From positions 1 to 21,344 of the forward strand of contig NZ_JASLCE010000061.1 in the NCBI RefSeq assembly GCF_030146175.1: a DNA stretch of 21,344 nt. The letters run 5' to 3'. This stretch comes from Flavobacterium sp. Its GTDB lineage: Bacteria > Bacteroidota > Bacteroidia > Flavobacteriales > Flavobacteriaceae. The translations under genes and the position numbers were made by a program. The notes under the pieces were generated by a model. That model saw only the letters and a program-made list of their open reading frames with translations. It was not told the origin of the DNA and made no database searches. This document shows, in pieces, positions 7,943 to 15,048 of the stretch (positions are counted from its first letter, which is position 1; the number at the start of each line of letters is the position of its first letter).

Positions 7943-9937
7943 TTACCAATTGACATACGTAAACTGGGTTTGCCAGGGTAGTCGTATCATACTGATTCCC
8001 CAGGATAGTTTGTCCATTAAAATATCCTGCGTTTTGCGCTCGACTGTAAGTGTCAGGCTGTCTACGGTTAATTTTCCGGGACGCTGAAAAAATTCGTGTT
8101 GTAACAATCCTACCGATGCCGTTTTCATAGCACTCCAGTTTTGTTGTACGGCTCCGATCACTTTTGCCGCTTCGGTTTTCTGCTTCCGCGTAAGCTTGAC
8201 ATGTCGGTTAATACTTTGATGCAACGGAATATTACACAAATACTTTTCGAAAAGCATTGCACTTTCGGGCTGATTGGTTTTTCCGGTAGCAATATAATGC
8301 AACAGATGAATACCGGTTTCCGGATCGGTTAGCGTATTCGTTTTGGGATCCATCAGATTGCAATGTTTAAAAAGATTAGCAATAAAAGGATGGATAAGCA
8401 CAAGGCCTGCATTTTGTACCTGATGATCATTTGATACCTCATCGGTAAACGGGGTTTCCTGCTGTATAGTTTGAAATAACTCAGGAGTGATTTTATTTCG
8501 ATCCGTTTTTTGGGATTCCTCTTTATCCGGATTCTTTTTGTCACTTTTGACGGTCTTGTTGGGCGTTTTGTTGTTTGTCTCGCGGAATGTACTATAGGAA
8601 ACGCCTTGTTCGATAAAAGGAAAAATAGCGTTTATTTCATTCCAGATCTGTTCTTCGGTTTCCTGATTTTTGGCCGCTTTTAAGAGCGGTATTGTTTTGA
8701 TAATTTGCTCAATTGTATGTGTTTCCGGATTGGCAACTTTGTTTGACGCGAGTATGGAAATGGTATGTAAAATTAAGGACCATAGCACTTTTCGATCGGC
8801 AAAAGAAGACCCGGAAAGTTGTTTTATAATAGCACTTTTCAGTGCGATTTTCAATCCTTTAGATTGTATCACAGCCAAACAGATTTGTGCGATCTGAGCA
8901 TCGGTAAACTGATTGATAATGCGTTCCCGCACTTTTGGTTTTTGTAGGCTTGCTACAATTTTAGGAACAAAAGCTTTTTCGGAAATGATCTTTCGGAACG
9001 AAACGGATTCAAAAATAGCAGCCGATGTTTCATTCGTATTCCACCAAGGCATAGTGCCTTCTTCTATAAAATGAATAAAGGTGCGGAGCAATTTTTCGGT
9101 TTCGCCCAAAAAATGGATTTCGGGATTTTCGGTAGCATCATAATATTGATTTGAATTGTAGTCATGCTCATCACCATAACGCGGATTTTCGTTATGACTT
9201 TGTCCGTAGCGCGGATTTTGGCTCGGATGCTGATTTTGTCTATTACGCGAATTTTGATTATGACCTCCCTGGTTTTGACGTTGATTCTGGTTCTGGTTTT
9301 GCCCCTGATCTTGGTTACTACTTTGGCTTTGGTTCTGATTTTGTCCGCGACTTTGACTTTGTCCACCAGGTAAACCTTGATCATAGTTTAGATTCTGGTT
9401 CGGATTTTGCCCGTGATTTTGGTTTTGTCTATGACTTTGATTTTGACTTTGACTTTGCCCGTCATTCAGACTTTGTGAATCACTCCAATTTTGTTCGTAA
9501 CCTTGATTTGGATCGCCAAACTGATTTTGATCATCGCTTTGATTCCGGCTTTGATCGTACTGCTGATCTTTGCTGTGTTTTGGGTTGTAACGCTGATTTA
9601 AACTTTGATTTCGCCGCTGACTCAGATACGGATTCAGATGCTGACCCGATCCGTTTTTTATGATTTCGGCAAGTTCTTTCCGGAACGATGTTATAATATC
9701 ATTTTTTAATGTGGTATTCAATGACGATTCACGATGATTGATGTCGACAACCAATCGTGAAATCTGCAACGTGTGAGCCGGTATCTGAGCTTGTACCGTA
9801 GTAAGATGCTTTTCAAGTTTTGGAAAAACATCCATCGTCAAAAAACTACTGATGTCGTCTTTTATTTCATACGCTTTTTTCCTGTTGTTAACCGAAACTT
9901 CTATGACAACTTTATGTATAATATGGGTGTGTTCCAC
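7943..9937 (-). CDS. Contractile injection system tape measure protein (Afp14-like, CIS_TMP family)
   Basis: The product is 664 residues. The N-terminus (MEHTHIIHKVVIEVSV, then IPAHTLQISRLVVDIN near residues 53-68) and the C-terminus (LTVERKTQDILMDKLSW, then LPWQTQFTYVNW at the end) match the conserved ends I know for CIS tape measure proteins. By family knowledge the protein sets tube and sheath length and may occupy the tube lumen. The start is GTG at 9935-9937: an in-frame TAA lies a few codons upstream and the next Met is residue 34. Residues about 100-268 are a low-complexity Q/N-rich stretch that looks inserted between the conserved N-terminal domain and the helical rest. A Lys/Glu/Thr-rich linker lies near residues 450-485. 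The gene is on the opposite strand from the rest of the eCIS genes, and its start is 33 bases from the stop of the small Cys-rich gene upstream, so the two are probably co-transcribed. Confidence 0.85.
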   Translation of the reverse strand: MEHTHIIHKVVIEVSVNNRKKAYEIKDDISSFLTMDVFPKLEKHLTTVQAQIPAHTLQISRLVVDINHRESSLNTTLKNDIITSFRKELAEIIKNGSGQHLNPYLSQRRNQSLNQRYNPKHSKDQQYDQSRNQSDDQNQFGDPNQGYEQNWSDSQSLNDGQSQSQNQSHRQNQNHGQNPNQNLNYDQGLPGGQSQSRGQNQNQSQSSNQDQGQNQNQNQRQNQGGHNQNSRNRQNQHPSQNPRYGQSHNENPRYGDEHDYNSNQYYDATENPEIHFLGETEKLLRTFIHFIEEGTMPWWNTNETSAAIFESVSFRKIISEKAFVPKIVASLQKPKVRERIINQFTDAQIAQICLAVIQSKGLKIALKSAIIKQLSGSSFADRKVLWSLILHTISILASNKVANPETHTIEQIIKTIPLLKAAKNQETEEQIWNEINAIFPFIEQGVSYSTFRETNNKTPNKTVKSDKKNPDKEESQKTDRNKITPELFQTIQQETPFTDEVSNDHQVQNAGLVLIHPFIANLFKHCNLMDPKTNTLTDPETGIHLLHYIATGKTNQPESAMLFEKYLCNIPLHQSINRHVKLTRKQKTEAAKVIGAVQQNWSAMKTASVGLLQHEFFQRPGKLTVDSLTLTVERKTQDILMDKLSWGISMIRLPWQTQFTYVNW
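9135..9645 (-). repeat. Q/N-rich codon repeat region inside the tape measure gene
   Basis: On the minus strand the DNA is a degenerate series of CAA/CAG and AAT/AAC codons, with AGT/TCA, GGT and CGT mixed in. It encodes stretches such as NQDQGQNQNQNQRQNQGG. Units of two codons recur with imperfect periodicity, a pattern prone to slippage. The repeats also create long shadow frames on both strands, including a 170-codon plus-strand frame at 9151-9663 with a Phe-Asp pattern. Confidence 0.85.
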
Positions 9938-9970
9938 AGTAAATTTGTTTTATAAATCAGCTACTTCTAA

Positions 9971-10285
9971 TTATTCGAATTCTCCTCCCCAAAAACCAGC
10001 CGGGCAACTGCTGTATTTTGACTTTTGTTTGGCACTAAGCCTACAGCCACAACCTCTTATAAAGCCTTCTTTTGGCATTTTCGAAACTTCTAATGTCAAT
10101 GGCTCGATCCATCGTTGCGTGTCGCAACTGTTACCATTTTTTAAAGGACAGGCATTACAGATGCTTTCCCTTTTGGCAAAAATGTGCTCGTCGCTTTCAT
10201 TTGTGAATCCGATTTTAGAACGAAACTCATTAAAATGACCATCCGCAATCTCATTGCGTTTGTGGAAAAGATTTTTAAAATTCAT
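9971..10285 (-). CDS. Small six-cysteine protein of unknown function
   Basis: The product is 104 residues starting at ATG (10283-10285). Six cysteines are arranged as C43-x2-C46, C54, then C79-x-C81 and C94, within ICNACPLKNGNSCD and FIRGCGCRLSAKQK. The pairing suggests a zinc-binding fold; a disulfide-bonded fold is the alternative, but no signal peptide is visible. I recall similar small Cys-rich proteins in Bacteroidota phages and phage-like loci, but I cannot name a characterised family. The gene sits immediately upstream of, and co-oriented with, the tape measure gene (33-base gap). A role in assembling or stabilising the particle is an inference from position only. Confidence 0.7.
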   Translation of the reverse strand: MNFKNLFHKRNEIADGHFNEFRSKIGFTNESDEHIFAKRESICNACPLKNGNSCDTQRWIEPLTLEVSKMPKEGFIRGCGCRLSAKQKSKYSSCPAGFWGGEFE

Positions 10286-10311
10286 CGGGTTTAGTATTAA
10301 AATTATACCGC

Positions 10312-10319
10312 CAAAATTA
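10312..10319 (-). promoter_or_regulatory. Candidate -7 element for the Cys-rich/tape measure pair
   Basis: On the minus strand these bases read TAATTTTG, an exact match to the Bacteroidota TAnnTTTG element, 26 bases before the ATG at 10285. No clear TTG -33 element is seen at the usual spacing, so the call is tentative. Confidence 0.4.
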
Positions 10320-10361
10320 TTAGAAGTGATCGCATCAGACTAGTTATTAACCGGCTGGATT

Positions 10362-10813
10362 CTGTCTTTGCAGTAGATAGCCATTTGAAAAAAGGGGTAA
10401 AAAAGGGCGCAATCCTTTGCAATATATGGGGATGCGATAAGAAACAATAACCGTCGGTTTTGCGGTTCTGTTTTTTGTTAAAAGGAACAGACATTCGACC
10501 GTTTTTTTTGATGTAAGTGCGATGAGGTTCTTATGAAATGGTTCGTTTATGGATTTTATTAGCGGTTTTGCTGTAGTTGCACTATTAATATTGCCTTGTT
10601 TTCAATTTTAAAATATGACAAAAAGAGTTTTTTAAATTTTTAGTGGTGCGAATTGCCTCTTGAGTGCTTGGGTTTATGCGGGATTGCGGCCTAAAAGGGA
10701 GATGCGATTTTAGAGAACAGTACTGTTTTTAAAAAGCACTATATCAATGTGTTATAATTTATTTTTTATTGGCAGCAAGAAATGTTCGTAAAAACGACTT
10801 ACTGCAAAGACAG
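10362..10813. repeat. 14-base inverted repeat bracketing most of the divergent gap
   Basis: CTGTCTTTGCAGTA at 10362-10375 and its exact reverse complement at 10800-10813 enclose a 452-base block. The core GTCTTTGCAGT also occurs at 5808-5818. The arms resemble TTTGC-containing promoter sequence, so they could be promoter-like sites pointing inward, protein-binding sites, or the ends of a small non-coding element. Confidence 0.5.
10716..10727. promoter_or_regulatory. 12-base perfect palindrome, candidate operator
   Basis: AACAGTACTGTT is a perfect palindrome about 130 bases upstream of the plus-strand -7 box. Palindromes of this length commonly bind dimeric regulators, but a single copy with no known regulator nearby is weak support. 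Confidence 0.3.
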
Positions 10814-10856
10814 TTTTACGGGGGCAAAATATTCGTTTTTTCGGAAGCTCTGATTG

Positions 10857-10864
10857 TATGTTTG
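10857..10864 (+). promoter_or_regulatory. -7 promoter element for the eCIS structural operon
   Basis: TATGTTTG followed by C matches the Bacteroidota consensus TAnnTTTG exactly. It ends 27 bases before the ATG of the first operon gene, giving a short leader of about 20 bases. The -33 region at about 10831-10845 has no TTG (TTC and a T run instead), so activation or a weak promoter is possible. Confidence 0.6.
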
Positions 10865-10891
10865 CATCGTGATAATCAACAATAGAAAATT

Positions 10892-11476
10892 ATGATTTAT
10901 AAAGTATTAAAAGCATTAAGCGACAAGCTTGATCATGAACTAAATCTTCCGGATCCGGAGTGCCCGGTTCAGGAACCGGTAGATGTGGTGATTGATAGTA
11001 TAGCAAAAGAAGATAATGATGCGACAGCGATTAGCAATAAGGTAGTCATTACATTGTTGAGTGCAGAGGAGGAATCGGCATTAAAAAATACATCAAGGTA
11101 CGAACCGATTTATCCCGAAGGGTCTACTGTGCCTAGAGGATATAAGAAAAAGAATCCGACAGCTTATCTGAACTTGTATGTAATGGTTGCTGCAAACCGT
11201 GATAACTATGAAATCGCACTTCAGAATATTTCTAAAGTTATTCGAACCTTTCATACTGAAAAAACCTTTGTTAATGAAACACAGGGATTCAGTATAAAAT
11301 TACAACTGCATCCGCTTCCTTTTGATCAGTTAAGTTATGTATGGGGATTGCTTGGAGGTAAAGTAATTCCGTCTGCTTTATACAAAATAAGCATTGTGAA
11401 AATCCAGAAAAAAGGAGAAACCTATCCGGAAATAATCGAGGATATCGATATCCTAAGAAGAGAAAAAAAAATCTAA
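10892..11476 (+). CDS. DUF4255 (Pvc16_N) tail terminator/cap protein, Afp16-like
   Basis: The product is 194 residues. The N-terminus (MIYKVLKALSDKLDHELNL), the middle segment AYLNLYVMVAANRDNYEIAL and a later LHPLPFDQLSYVWGLLGG fit the DUF4255/Pvc16 N-terminal family, in which the F-(D/E)-x-L-x-x-(I/V/L)-W-x-x-L-G-G segment is characteristic. In Afp-type particles this protein caps the distal end of the tube and sheath and ends polymerisation. Here it is the first gene of the operon, directly behind the promoter and 31 bases ahead of sheath 1. First position for the cap gene is what I know of several Bacteroidota eCIS loci, whereas in Afp and PVC it is last. Confidence 0.85.
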   Translation: MIYKVLKALSDKLDHELNLPDPECPVQEPVDVVIDSIAKEDNDATAISNKVVITLLSAEEESALKNTSRYEPIYPEGSTVPRGYKKKNPTAYLNLYVMVAANRDNYEIALQNISKVIRTFHTEKTFVNETQGFSIKLQLHPLPFDQLSYVWGLLGGKVIPSALYKISIVKIQKKGETYPEIIEDIDILRREKKI

Positions 11477-11507
11477 GAAAATTATTATTAACCTAAATTT
11501 TTAAAAC

Positions 11508-13193
11508 ATGTCAGAATTTAAAACTCCGGGCGTTTTTATAGAGGAAATCCCAAAATTTCCGCCTTCTGTAGCTCAGGTAGAAACGGCAGTACCGTCATTT
11601 ATCGGCTATACTGAAATAGCGGAAGACAAAAACAAAAAGACCTTAAAAATGGTGCCGACAAAGATCAGCTCTTTGATGGACTATGAAACGTATTTTGGTA
11701 AAGCCAACAAAGAAAGTATCAAATTACAAGATACTGTAGATCAAGGCTTGACCTTAGTAAAACCGAATGTGAAGTTCCTAATGTACTATTCTTTGCAAAT
11801 GTATTTTGCAAATGGTGGTGGTCCGTGTTATATCGTGTCTGTAGGCGGTTATGACGACGACAACGTAGACAAAAGTGATTTGAAGTTGGGTCTGGAAGCT
11901 TCTGCTTTGCAGGAAGAATCGACAATTGTTGTTTTCCCAGATGCGGTATCATTAACCGATCAGGAAGAATTTTATGCCCTTTACCAGGATGCAATTGCAC
12001 AGGCAGACGACTTAAAAAACAGATTCCTAATCATGGATACTTTCCTTGGTGAATCAAAAAGTGAAGATGAGGAAACTGGTTTTAATACGGTTGAATTTCT
12101 TCGAAACAGAATCGCACGAACAATGCATGCTGCAGCGTATTTCCCGCATTTGAAGACCGTATTAAATTACAGCTTCGATGAAGACGTAGCAATCGATCAT
12201 GCCGGATTGCAGCCAGCCAATGCTACAGGTGGTTTCTTCGCAGCTTCTGTGGCCGATTTGAACGCGTTAAGTCTTCTTGCTACTGAGGAATTGACCGGAG
12301 TAACAGAAGAGGAGCCTGCAGATATAAAAATACTTATCGATATTGCGAAGAGTGTTATTGCTATCGTAGAAGAAGTGAATGTTACTGCTGATGGTAAAAT
12401 TTCGTTAGTGGATGTTCAATCGTATTTACAAGATCTTCAGAATGAAGACGAAGATCGTAATGTAGCTGATATTACTGGATATATTACCACTTTAAAAAAT
12501 GCAGTAAGTCTAGCACAGGACAAAAAAGGAGATGCACACGGATTAAAACTGGAGGCGTTAAAAACTACAAATTCCACTTTATACAATCAGATTAAAAAAG
12601 TAATCAGTGGACTAAATGTGGTATTACCGCCGTCGGCAACAATGGCTGGAGTATATGCTAAAGTTGATGGTACACAAGGAGTATGGAAATCACCGGCGAA
12701 TTTAGGACTTAATTACGTAATCGCGCCAACCGAAAAGATTTCAAACAAAGAACAGGAAAGCTTAAACGTAGAACCAAACGGAAAATCGATTAATGCGATC
12801 CGTACATTCATCGGAAAAGGAAACCTGGTTTGGGGTGCAAGAACTTTCGATTCAGAAGACACGGAATGGAAATATATCTCGGTTCGTCGTCTTTTTGATA
12901 TGGTTGAAAAATCAGTTGAAAATGCAATGCAGCGATTCGTTTTCGAAACCAATGACGCCAATACCTGGGTAAAAGCAAAAGCCATGATCGAAAACTACCT
13001 AAACCAGTTATGGATGAGTGGTGCCTTAGCGGGATCAACTCCGAAACAAGCCTACTACGTTATCGTTGGTAAAGAAACTACATCAGCTCAGGACGTTTTG
13101 GAAGGTAGAATGAACATTGAAATCGGTATGGCAGCCGTTCGCCCTGCAGAATTTATTGTGTTGAACTTCTCACACAAATTACAAGAAGCATAA
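11508..13193 (+). CDS. Contractile tail sheath protein 1, with an extra domain
   Basis: The product is 561 residues. The N-terminus (FKTPGVFIEEIPKFPPSVAQ) and C-terminus (EIGMAAVRPAEFIVLNFSHK) are classic sheath ends, and W-x-x-GALAGSTP-like sequence (LWMSGALAGSTP) is present near residues 503-514. Sheath subunits form the outer contractile cylinder driving the tube outward. It aligns closely with sheath 2 downstream at both ends but has about 92 extra residues between anchor LKTVLNYSF (about 215) and NSTLYNQ (about 352). This surface-domain region is the usual place for variation between sheath paralogues. The insertion is acidic, predicted helical, and holds an EF-hand-like loop at residues 291-302 (NVTADGKISLVD) plus a second poorer acidic loop (NEDEDRNV). 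The conserved GVYAKVD and GVWKSPAN segments follow. It is followed by the tube gene after 31 bases. Confidence 0.93.
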   Translation: MSEFKTPGVFIEEIPKFPPSVAQVETAVPSFIGYTEIAEDKNKKTLKMVPTKISSLMDYETYFGKANKESIKLQDTVDQGLTLVKPNVKFLMYYSLQMYFANGGGPCYIVSVGGYDDDNVDKSDLKLGLEASALQEESTIVVFPDAVSLTDQEEFYALYQDAIAQADDLKNRFLIMDTFLGESKSEDEETGFNTVEFLRNRIARTMHAAAYFPHLKTVLNYSFDEDVAIDHAGLQPANATGGFFAASVADLNALSLLATEELTGVTEEEPADIKILIDIAKSVIAIVEEVNVTADGKISLVDVQSYLQDLQNEDEDRNVADITGYITTLKNAVSLAQDKKGDAHGLKLEALKTTNSTLYNQIKKVISGLNVVLPPSATMAGVYAKVDGTQGVWKSPANLGLNYVIAPTEKISNKEQESLNVEPNGKSINAIRTFIGKGNLVWGARTFDSEDTEWKYISVRRLFDMVEKSVENAMQRFVFETNDANTWVKAKAMIENYLNQLWMSGALAGSTPKQAYYVIVGKETTSAQDVLEGRMNIEIGMAAVRPAEFIVLNFSHKLQEA

Positions 13194-13656
13194 AAATTAG
13201 ATAAACAATTAAATACAGCAAATTATGAATGAATATCCATTAGCGAAGTTTTCCTTCGAAGTTGATTGGGGTGGAACAAAATTAGGTTTCACGGAGGTTA
13301 CCGGAATGCAGATTGAAACTGACGTTACGGAATACAGACACGGAGCCAGCCCGGACTTCAGTAAAATCAAAATGCCAGGACTTAGAAAGTTCTCGAACAT
13401 CACGTTAAAACGTGGTTCTTTCAAAAGCGATAACGAGTATTTTACTTGGTTGAACACCATCAACCTGAATACAGTAGAGCGTCGTTCGGTTACGATTTCA
13501 CTTTTAGACGAAACGGGAGCACCGGCAATTACTTGGAAAGTGAAAAACGCATTCCCTGTTAAATTACAGGCGACTGACTTAAAAGCGGATGCAAGTGAAG
13601 TGGCTATCGAAACGTTAGAGATCGCTCACGAAGGATTAACAATCGAAAACAATTAA
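13170..13656 (+). repeat. Direct repeat copy 1: sheath tail, spacer and tube gene
   Basis: The end of sheath 1, the 31-base spacer and the whole tube gene recur as 15025-15510. The spacer is nearly identical (AAAAATTAGATA shared), and the tube genes differ at about two dozen bases out of 432, none of which changes the protein. The copies are in the same orientation with sheath 2 between them. Confidence 0.9.
13225..13656 (+). CDS. Tail tube protein, copy 1 (gp19-like, Afp1/Afp5-like)
   Basis: The product is 143 residues, typical of T4 gp19-like tube subunits, which stack as hexameric rings to make the inner tube. Supporting segments are FSFEVDWGGTKLGFTEVTGM near the start, then GASPDFSKIKMPGLRKFSNI, LKRGSF and the end EVAIETLEIAHEGLTIEN, all characteristic of the eCIS tube family. 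The protein is identical residue for residue to copy 2 at 15079-15510. It is paired with sheath 1 just upstream and followed 24 bases later by sheath 2. The nucleotide differences from copy 2 appear entirely synonymous, apart from a TAA/TAG change of stop. Confidence 0.93.
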   Translation: MNEYPLAKFSFEVDWGGTKLGFTEVTGMQIETDVTEYRHGASPDFSKIKMPGLRKFSNITLKRGSFKSDNEYFTWLNTINLNTVERRSVTISLLDETGAPAITWKVKNAFPVKLQATDLKADASEVAIETLEIAHEGLTIENN

Positions 13657-13680
13657 TAAATAACTTTTAAATTAAAACAC

Positions 13681-15048
13681 ATGAATTACAAAACACCAGG
13701 GGTTTACGTAGAGGAAATTGCAAAATTCCCACCATCAGTGGCGCAAGTAGAAACAGCTATTCCTGCTTTTATTGGATATACTGAAAAAGGACCAAAAAAC
13801 GACCCAACAAGAATTTCTTCCTTAATGGAGTATACTGCACTTTTTGGAGGTGCAGAATTTGAAAAAACAGCAATTACATTAGACGTCCTTGATGAAGTAG
13901 CTACTGCAACTGTAGCGGCAGCCACTTTAAGTAAATTTAAAATGTACTACTCTTTGCAAATGTATTTTGCAAATGGCGGTGGTCCTTGTTATATCGTTGC
14001 TGTAAATCATTATAAAACAGGTACTTCAGTAAATGATGTGAAATTAGAGGAGTTGGTAGCCGGACTTGACCTATTGGAAAAAGAAGATGAGCCAACATTA
14101 GTAGTATATCCAGAAGCTGAAGCTTTAGGGCAAATTGACGCTTGTGCTTTATACGTGAGTTCATTAAATCATGCAGAAAAAATGGGCGACCGTTTTGTGA
14201 TTATGGATGTAATTGGGGATCATGAAATTTTCAGAACTAAAGTTGAAACAACCGGTTTAAAATACGGTGCTGCTTATCATCCAAAATTAGAAACGGTTTT
14301 GAGTTACAACTATAAAGACGAAGATGTTGTAATTTCTACTTATAAAAAGACACTTCCAAACGGAACAACACAAGCTGTAGCGGATGCACCGGGACTTCTT
14401 AGTGCATTAAAAGGAAATAACTCTGCTTTATACAACCAGGCTAAAAAAGCAATTGCTGCACAACGCGTGGTTTTAGCACCATCTTCATCAATCGCTGGAG
14501 TATATGCAAAAGTAGACAGCACTTCTGGAGTGTGGAAAGCACCGGCAAACATTGGTCTTAACTATGTAGTGGCTCCGGTTGAGAAAATTTCACATAAACA
14601 ACAGGAAAGCTTAAACGTTGACTCTAAAGCTGGAAAATCAATCAATGCAATCCGTACATTCAACGGTAGAGGTACTTTAGTTTGGGGTGCAAGAACATTT
14701 GACGGAAACAGCAACGAATGGAGATATGTATCGGTACGTCGTTTCTTTAACATGGTTGAAGAATCAGTTAAAAACGCAACAGAACGTTTTGTATTTGATG
14801 CTAACGATGCTAAAACATGGACACGTGTGAAAGCAATGATCGAAAATTTCCTTAACCAACAATGGATGAGTGGTGCTTTAGCGGGATCAACTCCGGAACA
14901 AGCTTACTACGTGAGCGTTGGTTTAAACGAAACGATGTCGGCTCAGGATATTTTAGAAGGTAGAATGATCGTTGAAATCGGTATGGCGGCTGTTCGTCCT
15001 GCAGAATTTATCGTGTTACGCTTTTCACACAAATTACAAGAAGCATAA
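13681..15048 (+). CDS. Contractile tail sheath protein 2
   Basis: The product is 455 residues, close to the compact sheath size in eCIS. It starts YKTPGVYVEEIAKFPPSVAQ and ends EIGMAAVRPAEFIVLRFSHK, with KMYYSLQMYFANGGGPCYIV near residue 88 and MSGALAGSTPEQAYYV near 397, all shared with sheath 1. The stretch between KLETVLSYN (about 202) and NSALYNQ (about 247) is only some 44 residues, so it lacks the extra domain of sheath 1. In Afp and PVC particles multiple sheath paralogues occupy different parts of the cylinder, often one near the baseplate; which of these two is the bulk sheath cannot be read from sequence. It sits between the two identical tube genes. Confidence 0.93.
   Translation: MNYKTPGVYVEEIAKFPPSVAQVETAIPAFIGYTEKGPKNDPTRISSLMEYTALFGGAEFEKTAITLDVLDEVATATVAAATLSKFKMYYSLQMYFANGGGPCYIVAVNHYKTGTSVNDVKLEELVAGLDLLEKEDEPTLVVYPEAEALGQIDACALYVSSLNHAEKMGDRFVIMDVIGDHEIFRTKVETTGLKYGAAYHPKLETVLSYNYKDEDVVISTYKKTLPNGTTQAVADAPGLLSALKGNNSALYNQAKKAIAAQRVVLAPSSSIAGVYAKVDSTSGVWKAPANIGLNYVVAPVEKISHKQQESLNVDSKAGKSINAIRTFNGRGTLVWGARTFDGNSNEWRYVSVRRFFNMVEESVKNATERFVFDANDAKTWTRVKAMIENFLNQQWMSGALAGSTPEQAYYVSVGLNETMSAQDILEGRMIVEIGMAAVRPAEFIVLRFSHKLQEA

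Larger units (their letters stand above)
10286..10891. other. 606-base divergent regulatory gap of the injection-system locus
   Basis: This gap lies between the minus-strand Cys-rich/tape measure pair and the plus-strand structural operon. No convincing gene is seen in it; the 63-codon minus frame at 10303-10494 lacks family features and would cover the promoter region. Visible elements are a good plus-strand -7 box (10857-10864), a minus-strand -7 candidate (10312-10319), a 12-base palindrome (10716-10727) and a 14-base word in inverted orientation at 10362-10375 and 10800-10813. The middle is rich in T runs. Confidence 0.7.

Noticed and set aside
9151..9663. 170-codon plus-strand frame with a Phe/Asp/Leu repeat pattern, and a 106-codon minus-strand frame at 9064-9384
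   Set aside because: Both are shadows of the Q/N codon repeat in the tape measure gene, whose conserved ends fix the true frame.
10303..10494. 63-codon minus-strand frame upstream of the Cys-rich gene
   Set aside because: It covers the probable promoter and part of the inverted repeat, and has no recognisable protein features.
13209..13463. Minus-strand frames antisense to the tube genes, repeated at 15063-15383
   Set aside because: They are duplicated only because the tube gene is duplicated, and differ where synonymous tube changes fall.
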